From: Siphonodentalium dalli
Taxonomy: Eukaryota > Mollusca > Scaphopoda > Gadilida > Siphonodentaliidae
Reading direction: 5' to 3'
Assembly: GCA_032622095.1 (NCBI GenBank)
Contig: CP136062.1
Span: forward strand, 56,799,420 to 56,863,419
DNA: 64,000 nucleotides
Shown piece after piece: positions 1 through 11,650 of the stretch; position 1 is the first letter of the stretch, and each line of letters opens with the position of its first letter. The position numbers and the translations under genes were made by a program. The notes under the pieces are model-generated. The model was not told where the DNA came from, ran no database searches, and worked only from the letters and a program-made list of their open reading frames with translations.

Positions 1-1640
1 TGGAGTAAGCTGGTGGACATTATCGAGCGTGTGGGTATATAGGGAGTGTCCTTTTTTATATATCTGGAATGGCTGAATGGCCGTTGGTGAGGTGTATATG
101 TATACATGTAGTGACTCTATGGTCTAGGGTGGGCTGCATATGTATATATCGAGTGGTTATATGACTATGTGTGTAGAATATGTATACATGTAGTGTGACT
201 GTATGGTCAATGGCGAGATGAGTATATGCATGTATACAAGGAGTGACTGTATGATCATGTAATGAATACATATACAGGGAGTGACTAAATGGTCATGTGC
301 CAGGTGTATGAGTATACCCGGTGTTCCTGCTTGGTGACTCGTGGCGGTATGGTCATGTGTAGGTTATACGGGCATACACACGTGTGAATATATGGTCATG
401 TGCGAGGGGTATGTGTATATAGCGAGTGGATAATCCGATATATGGCCATGGATGAGGTGCATATGCATACATGGAGTGACTTTTCTGACATGGCTGGGGT
501 GTATTAGTATATCTTGTGTCGCTATTCGGCTATGGTGTGACATATAGGGATACAGGGAGTGACATGGCCAATGGTGAGGTGAATATGTATACAAGGATTG
601 ACCATGATCATGTACGAATGTTTTGAATATGTACACACGGGGTGACTATATGGCCATACGTCAGGTGAAGGAGTATACCAGGTGGCATGGGTGAGGGTAT
701 GTGTATGAAGCGAGTGGCTATATGGCCATTGGTGAGGTGCAGATGTATACCTGGAGTGACTCTATGGTCATTGTTGTTGTTTTGATGTATATATTGAATC
801 TCTATTTGACCATGTGTGTGGAGAATATGTATACAGTGGATTACCGTATGGCCAATGATGAGCTGAGGTTATGTGTCATGTTTAGGAGCATACCCGGTGT
901 GCCTCCATTGTGACTCATGGCTGTATGGCCATCCGTGGCCATGGGTCAGGTGTACGTGTATACATTGGGTCACTATATTGTTATGTATGTTGTGTTTATG
1001 TATATATGGAATGACTGTGTGATCATGGGTGGCTACCGCTTACCACGTTTAACGTTTCCCCCATGTACATAAACACCATCAAGGTGGAGAACTCTCTGAC
1101 ATGACCTATCTATTGATTAACATATCCTTGAGTTATATTGGAAAGCGATAGCCACCCAAGGTACACGTGTACAACCCACCCATTACCCCAGTCACTCCAT
1201 GTGTACATAAACACCACACAAGTGGCAATATAGTCACCCACTTTATACACGTACATCTGACCATACAGCCATACTTGGTTATACACGTACATACCACAAA
1301 TGACGATACAGCCACGATACACCATGAATGAACACCAGGTATACTCCTACACCTGGCACATGACCATATAGTCACTCTATGTATAATATTCACCACATTC
1401 ACGATCATACATTCACTCAGTGTATACATATTCATCTCACTATGGAACATACAGCCACTACATGTATACCTATTCGCCATACCCATGACCATATGGTCGA
1501 TTCAGATATACATATACACCTCAGCAATGGTAAGCCCTTCCAGATATACCAATACCCACACACGACCACATATACCTTCCATACTTGCATATACACCTCA
1601 CACATGACAAGTCAGCAACTCACTGTAATCCGTACTCATA
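1..1640. repeat. Strand-switching minisatellite (~44-bp unit)
   Basis: From the window edge to about 1040, degenerate units of roughly 42-46 bp repeat in one orientation, each carrying a GTATACATG-like core followed by a GTGACTNTATGGTCAT-like block. From about 1055-1145 to 1640 the same unit runs as its reverse complement (ATGACCATATAGTCACTC-like). The centre holds an inverted pair, GGTGGCTACCGCTT near 1030 and its partner AAGCGATAGCCACC near 1145. Short reading frames across this stretch have repeated His/Thr/Tyr-rich content that simply follows the repeat, so no gene is called. The left end is cut by the window. Confidence 0.85.
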
Positions 1641-2650
1641 CACGCCGCTCCAATGACAGTTGATATGCAAAACACAAAATAAAGTCCTATTACTCAAACA
1701 GTTCAAAACAACATGAACTGATCTAGAAGATATTTGTGAAAAAAACGTCATATTTTCAACTTCCGGCGGCCATCTTGAGGGTGAGTTTCAATTTTGCGCC
1801 AAAAAAGTGTCACTATGTCTTAGCTTCACGAAAATATATACATTTGTATACATTTTACTAAATTTTCCCGCTATAATTTGCATAAAACTGACTTAGGGTC
1901 TGATCTGAAAAAAAGGGGCCAGGGTGGACGCCATCTTGTTTGGAGTCTACACGGCCACTTTTTTTCTTGTTAACATTGCTTAAAAGTTTAAGGAAATAAT
2001 TGGGAACAAAATGAGTGGGGTGAAGTTAAGTCCCGGGGGGGGGGGGGTGCAAGGGTACCCCTATTGGCTCCCGGACTATAAAATAATTCTTACGAGAATC
2101 GTCGATAAATATACAAAACAGCAATGTCTTACCGTAGGTACCTGATTAATATGATGTTAATGTTTCAGAATTATTACTGTGATGATAGTATCATGATACA
2201 ACGCGGCTTTGAACGTTCCGTGAGGAGTATATAAGTGTGAGTAAGTTCAAGACCAGTTACGTGATTTCATATGACATTGTACGGTGCGCCGTTTCAACAA
2301 CCCTCCACGCAGCGAAGAAAACCCGAAGATTTCATAAGCCTTTTATTGAACCCTATGTTTGTCCAATCGGGCGACAGGCAGTCTATTCGTGTTCCGCACA
2401 TTCGAGTTATGGTAAAAAAAAAAGTTGGTTTGACACTTTTCCGCGGAAATGCTTTTAGAAATGTCTTTTCTGAGAATTACGACTAGACTATTAATTCAAC
2501 TGTACCCGTGTCATGTCCTAATGCAGGAGGGTCCATATATACCACAACATTAATATTATATGCCAAGAATTCAAAAGTATGGGCCCACTTAATGACATTA
2601 AATCTCAATAAAACCCGCGAAAACAAAACAAATTCACATTTAATGTTGTA
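1641..2650. other. Intergenic, no gene recognised
   Basis: Only AT-rich single-copy-looking DNA is seen, with a 13-base G run at 2035-2047. Short open frames at 2237-2486 show no domain or convincing splice context. Confidence 0.5.
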
Positions 2651-2730
2651 AGTTATTTCCTCCTGTATCTGTATCGGTATGCGCGCAGGATCCGTTCGAA
2701 TGTGAGCGCACACTCCATAAAAAGAATCTT

Positions 2731-2885
2731 CGCGATAACGAACCCTCTCAATACTTCGGAATAGAGAACCTCCGGAATAGCGAACCTTCGGAATAGTGAA
2801 CCTTCGAAATAGCAAATATTCAGAATAGAGAACCTTCGGAATAGTGGAACTTCGGGATAGCGAACCTTCATAATAGAAACATGTT
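2731..2885. repeat. Short tandem repeat, ~17-bp unit
   Basis: About eight degenerate copies of an AATAGCGAACCTTCGG-like unit lie head to tail. Minus-strand frames across it give repetitive FRRF/IPEV peptides that are repeat artefacts. Confidence 0.75.
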
Positions 2886-2934
2886 CCCTCAATTACACCG
2901 GTGACGTAAACACATGTGCTAATCTTTGTCGGAC

Positions 2935-3110
2935 TATCGTTACTTTATCGGTACAGTTTATACTCAAGTACGAAAAAATACCTAACCATAATACATTCGC
3001 CCAGTGGATTATCGATCATCCACTCGAACATGAAAAACTGTAAAACAGCTTACACCACCTTGTGGCATAATAACGATTTGGAACGGGTAGATGTATAACA
3101 TTGACCGGTA
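2935..3110 (+). repeat. Dispersed repeat copy (CACCTTGTGGCRTAATAA family)
   Basis: The block containing TATCGGTACAGTTTATACTC and ACACCACCTTGTGGC resembles 11400-11650 and the tandem copies at 19385-19960. The shared order of motifs (TATCGGTA, ACATTCGCC, AAACAGCTTACACCACC, GTGGC) indicates an old interspersed element. Termini are not defined. Confidence 0.55.
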
Positions 3111-3559
3111 ACCTTTCACTACGATTTTCTCTCTCAAAGGCTGGTTAATTCAATGAAATTCCAGTTAGCTATGCGTTAATCTATTTATTGAAGATTTCAT
3201 GGGCAAATATCATAGATAAAGTTGTCATTTAAGCCCAAGTTTTATGTTCAAGTTATCGAGGCAGCTTCTAGCATTATATCCATGGATGTTTTAAAGTTGC
3301 AGTATGTAACCATTATGGCCGCGTTAATTGCTTTCGACGTTTGGGTATACTGAATGAACAATGGCTGTGTCATGCACTCTTGGCGGGAACACAATACCTC
3401 TGATTTTGTATCCGCATTTATAAGCTTTCTGGTGTGGTGAATGAGGAACCTGCAGTAATATAGTTTTTTGTAATAATTTGAAGGATTTGTTGTTTTAACG
3501 GAATTCTGAGACGGTGCATTCATGTAAGCAATATATTTTATATTATAATTTCTATTTAG

Positions 3560-3640
3560 GGTAATAATACGATCTTGGTGGTGTTACCATTTCTGACTGG
3601 TTTCCTGGGTTTTCTTGTAATTTCTGACATCGCTTTTCTT
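3560..3640 (-). repeat. Dispersed repeat fragment (ACAAGAAAACC family)
   Basis: The reverse complement of this stretch matches 9630-9700 and 16181-16260, sharing AGAAATGGTAACGCCACCAA and flanking AT-rich sequence. Three copies in the window show it is interspersed; element boundaries are unclear. Confidence 0.6.
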
Positions 3641-3920
3641 GTCTATTATTGGCGATAATTCCAACCACGTCGATTGTACAATTTAAAAAAATATAACGTC
3701 TGAAGAACGCGCAGTTGCAATGTTTTGTTAACTACAGCGCAGTTCTACTAATGGGTATATATACACGTTTAACGCATGAAGCGTCGTTTGGACATTTACA
3801 CTCACAGAAGAAATGCATATCCACAGAAGGAATATGTATACGCAAAGTAGGGTGTAAATTTGAAATTTACAAAATATGTGTTATATCTACACTGACATCA
3901 ACTTGTGCATTTATGGTATA

Positions 3921-3955
3921 CTAGCTGGTGAACCCGGCGTTGCTCGGGTGAAGAA
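3921..3955 (-). mobile_element. Helitron-like 3' end
   Basis: Read on the minus strand, a CCCG...CGGG stem-loop is followed about nine bases later by CTAG and then a T. This is the known architecture of Helitron 3' termini (hairpin, CTRR end, insertion between A and T). The element would extend to the right of 3921. Its 5' TC end was not found, so length is unknown. A sister end lies at 34906-34933. Confidence 0.45.
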
Positions 3956-5091
3956 TGTGTTATTTATTAACGGTCCTTAAAGTCATTTAAAATAATTATT
4001 AGTCACCCGTGCTAAACAGCACCTATTGCATGACTCTCCGTTAAAGTTACATCTATCTTTTAAGTAGATAATAAACGCTCTTTATTGCTAAATATTTGTG
4101 CCTGTTCGGGTCATTGATATCTTGCCTATTGGTAGTGTCGCGTTCTAACGACTTGTTGACCAAATACAATCAACTACATTTATAAATTAAGTATAGGATA
4201 TATGACTACTGTACCAGTCAAAATAGGACCCAAACATTGTCTAGTACATGTAATCAAGACTACAAAAGAGTGAGAGAACGGGAGTGTGTGTTGTGAGTTA
4301 GATGAAATAAAAGAGGAATGAAAGGAGGATTGAAAGAATTTAAATATTATTTTTGTAACGAGTTATCATTAAATGTTTATTTGACTAATTAAAAAATATA
4401 TATATAACTAAAGAAAATAACAATAACAGGCCCCAGGCGCGCAGTTCTCAATAATTCGGTTCTATGCGAAGCAGGCTGGCCTTCTCGGAACATTCGTAGA
4501 GAGAAGCACATATTACAAACTATGTTCTAAATAAATAACAATGTACCATATGATTCACCCCGACAAGCTAGTCACTACCACCTCGACCAGTCCAAATATC
4601 TAGCTGCAACACGTGAAAGCCAGGAATATTTCACTCATATTATAGTAGAACGAAACATTTCAAGCGATCATTCTTCCACTTCAATGTAACCTCACGAAAC
4701 TATTACGATGAAGCGCAGCTGAGAACCTGCTAGATTTCAGGGAAAACATAAATATGATAGATCCCACCGGAAAGCTTCTTAATATTTTGAATAACGAAAT
4801 CGAAAATATAGTATACAGTTAATGGGCCAAGACCACAACAATAAAAACCTCGATATCAAATTTGGGTCAATGACTCCCTCATATGATTTTTCTAAATATA
4901 TATTACCCGCTGATCAATTTGAGGTATGATATCCATTTTTAAATAAATTTTCTGGTAAATTCTGATTTTGAAGATCGGGACCCCTTAGTATTAATCGACT
5001 GTTGAGTATTTTTCAGCGAGTGGATTTCAGAGCAGAATGAGGCCCATAATTTGGCGTCGTATACTTAGAATAAATACCGACTAAACGCTGC
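3956..5091. other. Non-coding stretch with one ATAAACGCTCTTTATT motif
   Basis: No reading frame of note. The dispersed 16-bp motif ATAAACGCTCTTTATT occurs at 4071-4086 (see findings). The left part probably belongs to the Helitron-like element. Confidence 0.4.
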
Positions 5092-5095
5092 TTAA

Positions 5096-5487
5096 CCCTT
5101 TACCCAACAAACCGGCCAAAACCGGCCAAATAAAGATTCAACAGCCTAAAATATCTTCGGTCTGTCTCAATAGAACCATACACATATGGATATCATTGGA
5201 ACCGGCTCCTTGACCACATTGTGATAGTTACAGTTATGCCCTGTGCCAATGCATTCTCTTATATATGCGAGTCGACCATAGGTCGCCTCGCATATATAAG
5301 AGAATGCATTGGCCTAAACAAAATCTTTTTTTAACACTTTTTACCATTTTTTCTTACATTCTTTAACAATTTTATAATTTTTAATGTGTTAAGCCAATGC
5401 ATTCTCTTATATATGCGAGGCGACCTATGGTCGACTCGCATATATAAGAGAATGCATTGGCACAGGGCACTACTGTTGGGTAAAGGG
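5096..5487 (+). mobile_element. piggyBac-like MITE with nested hairpins, copy 1
   Basis: The 392-bp element starts CCCTTTACCCAACA and ends with its reverse complement. TTAA precedes it at 5092-5095; the right flank is TTAT, presumably a mutated TTAA. TTAA target sites and CCC termini are the hallmarks of the piggyBac superfamily. Inside are two near-perfect ~69-bp palindromes, at about 5241-5309 and 5394-5461, built from GCCAATGCATTCTCTTATAT arms, separated by a T-rich spacer. There is no coding capacity, so mobility would need a transposase supplied in trans. Copies 2 and 3 lie at 33992-34383 and 48371-48826. Confidence 0.85.
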
Positions 5488-8400
5488 TTATATAAATAAT
5501 GTATCCATGGATTGCTGTAATTGATCGTCCTTTGGCATCAGATATGACATTTTCTATTTGAATGTATGGGATGCAGGAATTGTATGCGGTTGAACGAATT
5601 ATCATTATGTATCGAATGCACTTTGATCCGATTGGTAGATTTAGATGTCGGTTAGCTCAGATCAGGTTTGTCATCCATGTCCGCGTTTGGTGTGATGAAC
5701 GCCTCGTTACTAATTCAGATTGTGATAATGCATGGCATCCTTGACCAAACCACACTGGCTGTGGGAGGATATCATTTAGAGAAAACCATTAGACTGACAG
5801 TTCAGTCTGAACACGGCTCGAATGCAACAGATCTGTCACCTAATGATAAATGGGTCGTTTCGCCTCTGGTGAAGTGGTCAAAGTAAAGTTAAACAATTGT
5901 GCAATTCACCTAATGATAAATTTGCACGGTGTGGTTTGCAGGCATATTGTCGTAGAAAACGATATGGTGCCAGAATATGAACATAAAATATTCTATTAAA
6001 TGCAACTGTACCACACCTAACTACATGCGAAGTAAAAACTATGTAGTCCCACCTGTAGCGATGCTACCGGATTTTTCCTGTAAATAGCATGCAATTATCT
6101 CGCAAGAATAAATCACACAGACATTTGAAGGCAAATGTCAGTAGCACCGTTACAAGTGGAACTATATAAATTTTACTTCTCGTGTCTTTCGCTTTGGTAA
6201 AGATGCATGTTATGTGCATGTTTCCGTTCATATTCTGGTACCATGTGGTTTTCTGTGACGAAATGCCCGCAATCAACATACCGTGCAAACTTGCCAGCAT
6301 ATGAACGTACCCTAAATAAGTGGTCTGACGAAGAGAGCGAATGTTCACTTCTAGCTATTCGCCGGAGAGTGTTTGATATGATTATTGTACTTTATTAGTT
6401 CTATACATTCAAGGCAGGATCAATATTACGAAGAACTTTATGAAGTTCAGATCCAGAGGGAGGACAAATTCCTGATGAAACACCAAATAATTAGACTAGC
6501 ACGAGGCTAGCCATCTTACCAATATCGCGAAATAAAAGAATGTTCTTCACATGTCTGGTCTACAAGTATATATGTTTATGTTTATGATGTACGTAACTTT
6601 TTATCTGAATAACGCAATCATGTTTTAACATGGACTTTTCCAATAAAGTTATCTGACTTGATTTGATATTACCCTATTAGGGTATGCGTTATTGAAGATT
6701 ATTTGTGGATCCACAGAGGACAGAAGGATTCCTACATGTAGGTCTGGAACCTGCCTTTTATGGGGAGACCATGAGCCTGAATTTCCTAAATGTTTGAGAT
6801 GTTTCTATGTTATGTGACCCATTTTTGAATCTGAGATAAGGTGTTTGCTTTTGATAATATGGTATTTTTCCGAGTTGTTCATGGTGTGCGTAGAAGTTCT
6901 TCATATCGATCTTTGGCATAACTGGCATTTAGCTGCCTTGCAAAGTGATTAGCACCTCATTAAGTTGCTAGACAATAATGATGCATGGTATCCGTGACAT
7001 TACCAAATCGGCTATCCATTCCAATGAGAGTTCATTCTGAACATGGGTTCGAATCTAACAGCGACCCCCTAATGTTAAAAGAACGTTGTGTTCCGACGAA
7101 GTTGTGAAATTCTGAGCGCGTGGTCTGATGAAAAATATTGGTTGTTTCTAGTTGTATTGATACAGTCAGTCACTTGTATTGGTCGACAAGATTGACGCTA
7201 CCGATTAACTCCAGAGAGTAGCTTAATTCATTTGTTGGTACGGAGGTATCAGCTCCTGGACTATGTTGACCTTTCAACGTTCCACAGCTTGTGACATACA
7301 TGTAGGATATGAGCGTATACGTGTGGGTTAGATAGGCATTGATAATAATGATTAATTGTTCACTCACCTCCTCGAATAGTTATTTGAACTAACCTGTTGG
7401 TTGAATCGTAGCGACCTGCAAGGAAATTTGCAGAATGATGTGTTAATTAACACAAATGCAACATAGATGAAATGCTAGGGCCCAGGCGCACGATCTGCCT
7501 AAATGTATTGATAGATTGATAACAAATTGTCTCAAAACTGGTTTGGAATTTCTTTTTGAAATTGGGTATAGGTGATTAATGCGTCGTATACTTTATAAAT
7601 TAGCACCCCATTTGCTATTCTTTTATGACATGAACAACCTTTAAAACTTCACTATGTTCAGGAACCAAGAGTTTCTGAAGAAACATAACTGTTTTATGAG
7701 TTTAGTGTAGAAATACCTCTTGTTTCGATTAAGGTTAGGTAGTTATAAATAAAAGTGTAAAGACCAATTATATAACACGCGTACCTATAATCTCTTATAT
7801 TTATGCGGCTTTTCTTGCTATACAATGTCACAGCTAACAGTTGAAGTTTCGTGAATAACAACGAATATGCCGAGTAGAAGGGCAGTCTTGACCAGAATTT
7901 TTCAAATTTAATGTTTTCTAGGACACAAGGAAAAAGTGTATATCATATGAAAGTGGATGATACCAGCTTCGTGTTCCACCCTACTGCCAATATTGAGTGG
8001 TGTCATTAATATGGAAACTGCGTGTAAATATGCAAGCACACTTTACATGAAAACACTTGTGTTCTTCAAACATTTCTAAATTGACCCCCCGAAACGGCCA
8101 ATATATAGATTATTGCGAGAAAGACTTGTTCCCATGGATACCATATTGAAAACATACAAACCACTTAACATTATTGAATAAAATAAAGTCACATACGCAT
8201 GCCATTCACGTTCAATCGTGATTCGTATGTTAGATCATTGTTGTTGTATATGCAGTTGTTGTCACCATGGAAACAGATAAAATAATGTGTTTTTTTCCAC
8301 AAACCTGACATTTAAAGTGCAATTGCAATAAGCAAAACATTTTATGACTTTTGTTTCTCCGACACATTATGAGAAAAAATACTCTTTGTGGTGCAGATGA

Positions 8401-8720
8401 GACGTTTCAAGTCATGTAATTGACCATCAAATTATCAATACATAATATATATTACGTCAGAAGTTCTGTATTTATGAGAACAAAATTTATGCCAAACCTG
8501 GAACTAATTGCAACATAATTGGTTTTGCTGGAATAAGTACATAAACCATCCATAAACAACATACAAAAAATCAACAAAATCGGGAAAAGGGAAATTAGTT
8601 AATTTGGTGACATATATATATATTGGGAACATTTGGTCAAATAATCAGGAATGTATATAGAAACATTTAAATTCACGAGTCATTCCAATTTCATCTATTT
8701 TGTCGGTCTCCGTTTCCTGA
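5488..8720. other. Long non-coding stretch
   Basis: No exon with a recognisable domain was found in 3.2 kb. Two distantly similar blocks (about 5600-5880 and 6890-7110, both with TAATGATGCATGG-like and ATTCTGAACA-like motifs) suggest an old SINE-like or other dispersed repeat, without a clear promoter pair. Confidence 0.4.
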
Positions 8721-8724
8721 TTCC

Positions 8725-9440
8725 AGAACCGTAAACCATTCCCAAGTTCGTTAAGTATTTTCGAGTTGTGTGACTTCAAAAACAACCTCGATTTCTCAGA
8801 AGGTCAATTATAAAAAAAAAGAGAGCAATATTGTAGTAAATTTCGGTTAAGATTAAACACAACACATGATTATTTAAGCATTTATGAAGAATAAACTATT
8901 CTCAAACAAATTGTGTGTTCCATTGTATATGCAGCCAAATTTGCCTCTGGCACAGAACTCGTATGATGAAACCGTTTAGTTTACAAGATTAAACAAACTG
9001 AAAAGGAATTAACAAAAACATGTTGAAGAAACTCAACTTATGGCCCCATTAGCATTAATCTTTTTTCAAAAATGCCATTTTGAGGCATTTGTGGTCATTT
9101 GAAAAGTTTTAGGGCATAAACAATGGGTGTTTAATGTGTAGAATTATTCGACATTTCCTCCCACAACACATTACTGTGCAGAAATAGCATTACATTGGTT
9201 ATGCCATTGTTTGTTACTTGATTTCACTTATTTTTCAGGAAACTGACTCCAAATTTGAACGTTTGTATAGGGTATGGAAAATTACAAAATGCAATATTCA
9301 CCATTGCATCCATGTATGTTGGTTTATTGCAGTTTATGTATATTTCTGTTGCGTTATAAAACAGATTAATACCTTACTGGATGATTATTTAGAATTGTAT
9401 GGACATGTTACTTAAACACAATTCCAGTATACATTTTGAC
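8725..9440 (+). repeat. Left arm of an old large inverted repeat
   Basis: This arm matches the reverse complement of 12645-13490 along its length but with clear divergence. Anchors include AAACCATTCC(C)AAG with TTCGTTAAGT (8735 and 13480), GTGTTCCATTG (8915 and 13225), TATGGCCCCAT (9040 and 13055) and ACTCCAAATTTGAACG (9245 and 12835). The two arms flank the TIR element at 9446-12642. Confidence 0.7.
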
Positions 9441-9629
9441 ATTTAGGGCGCGTACACATGGCGGGCAAGAAAATATCAGGTATGCCCCATGTGACTTACT
9501 TAACCAATCAAATAAATAATACCGGAAAATATCAGACGAAGGCAGCGCGCTGATAATTTATCGCCAGTTGGTGATATGCGTTCACCTTGATTGGTGGCAA
9601 TCGGTATCCGTTAACTAATCTCTACAAGA

Positions 9630-9700
9630 AAACCATAGTCAGAAATGGTAACGCCACCAAGATCATATTATTAGCCATAAATATAAATTATAATATAATT
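9630..9700 (+). repeat. Dispersed repeat fragment (ACAAGAAAACC family)
   Basis: Shares AGAAATGGTAACGCCACCAA and neighbouring AT-rich sequence with 16181-16260 and, inverted, with 3560-3640. Confidence 0.6.
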
Positions 9701-9787
9701 ATAATATAAAATATTATTCATTAGTTAGCGCTGATATAGGCTCTAACTAATGACTTGTTAAATAACATCCAATAAATATTCATCTTA

Positions 9788-10720
9788 GGGTGCATTTACA
9801 TTGCTATAGAAATGTACACAGATCTACACGCAGACCAGTGTAAACGGGTTGATATAGAAATGCACACAGAAAGAAAACGGTATTAGTTCGTGTGAGCAAA
9901 AATCGTGTCCGCTATACGTCACGGTCAACGCCGAAGCATTGCGACAGGCAAATCAGTTTTGATTAATTGTTACTCGGGCTTGGCGAATGTTTTCGTTGTC
10001 ATTTCAACCCGTGTATTTCGAATATTGAACACGGATAGGGACGTGGCAACTTGTTCAACGGTTGGATATTTCAAATGATCTTGTATATAGTTTGATTTTC
10101 AAACATTTGGGGGGGGGGGGGGGGGGTATTGTTTTCGGACCAATATTTCCATAATTTCCTACTTTTTATCAAAATTTTGGGCTGGAATGACCATCAGCTG
10201 GAAATGTTCCAACCTTATCATAGGGGCGGGTGTAATGTTGGAAATGTCCAACACTTGGAAAGATTGTTTCCTGGTCCCTCCCCGTGGCCAGTCATCATCA
10301 TCATATTTATTGTCTAACAGCTATATATAAAAACTACATATAATTTAAGAAAACAATATTGTCCTACATTGGTCAACATTGTCATTGGAATTGTCATCAG
10401 TTGAAAATTTTACTACATTTGGTCAAATAAAGGGTGTTGTAGGGTAACTGCATGATTTTCATTCTTTCTTCGAACCATTGTCAAGTGGTATAAGGATACA
10501 CTTTAAATAAATGCGGCACATACCAAATCGCTGTTATCTGCTGATAGTTGATACATTTTTATGTCTGGCCTAAACTGACACGACTCGCAGTGAATTGTCA
10601 ATTACCAGAGTACTGATCAGCGCGCGTTCACTATTAGTAATCATGTTGTGATCACAGTAATGCGCGACACGTGACTTCATACAGATATGTATACATTTCT
10701 ATAGCAATGTAAATGCACCC
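9788..10720. mobile_element. Nested Harbinger-like MITE, 933 bp
   Basis: TIRs of about 29 identical bases begin GGGTGCATTTACATTGCTAT; both ends are flanked by TTA (9785-9787 and 10721-10723). It lies inside the 9446-12642 element, so it inserted later. An 18-base G run is at 10109-10126. The segment 10180-10430 is homologous to the reverse complement of 22430-22640, inside the hAT element. No protein is encoded. Confidence 0.85.
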
Positions 10721-11099
10721 TTATTCACAACTTTAACGAGACCTTCTGGCACACGAGAATATTTATCGCCGTTTGATTTGCACCAAGTGAACTCGGCGCA
10801 TATATAATTGATAGAACAGACCTCTATTATGATGATCGTGTCGTTATTTGTTTGAGATACGTATCAATTGACATATATCGCCTCATTAAAATCTATATAT
10901 ATCGCCCATTTTAGGGGATCTCCAAGAATTCGGGGACTTCCGCAAAGTGACCTCCACAAATCGGGACCTACTGCAAATCGTCGCACCCAATGCAATTTGT
11001 AAACAAATACAATTGACATGCGTTTTAACGAGGTGAGCTTTAATTAAACGAAATAAGCATTCTACATAAATTATTTGTCATGGACTCAGCCAGTGTGCC

Positions 11100-11100
<1 letters not shown>

Positions 11101-11178
<78 letters not shown>
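11101..11178. repeat. (AT)n(GT)n compound microsatellite
   Basis: A perfect AT dinucleotide run passes directly into a GT run. Confidence 0.98.
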
Positions 11179-11180
<2 letters not shown>

Positions 11181-11399
11181 ACTAAGGTCGCTTTGCGTAG
11201 TAAAAGTGAAAAGTGAAAGTGGAAAATCCTATTGAAAATGACAGAAGCCTACAATTTTGGGATTTCCGCGGCAGATTGCAGTGAATCTATACTATTGGAA
11301 GTGAATGTACAATTCCTGGAATTCTATCAGATATGGCGACTCTGCTCGTTTTCGTGATCATAGGTTATATAGGGCCAATATGACCACGAAAAAGAGTCG

Positions 11400-11650
11400 A
11401 GTCGCGATACATCCATTACAATTTCAGCCTGTCCTGACTCTATCGGTATGTTTGAGTTATATTTTCAAGAACATATTATTTACGGTGGCGTTAACTTTAC
11501 AATTTTAGCATTTACGTGATTCTATCGGTACGATTGAGCAAGGTACAAAAACCTATTCTCCCACAATGTATTCGCTCACTGCTCCATAGATTATCAAAAA
11601 CTCAAAAACAGCTTACACCACCTTGTGGCGTAATAAGGGACACGCTGGTA
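11400..11650 (+). repeat. Dispersed repeat copy (CACCTTGTGGCRTAATAA family)
   Basis: Matches 19385-19960 and more weakly 2935-3110, sharing GCCTGTCCTGACTCTATCG, ACGTGATT.TATCGGTACGAT and CACCACCTTGTGGCGTAATA. Confidence 0.65.

Noticed and set aside
5650-5830. tRNA- or SINE-like promoter (GTTAGCTCAGATCAGG as A box)
   Set aside because: The nearest B-box-like sequence (GGCTCGAATGC) is about 160 bp away and no cloverleaf forms.
9218-9415. 65-codon plus-strand frame
   Set aside because: Lies in the old inverted repeat; its mirror copy does not preserve the frame.
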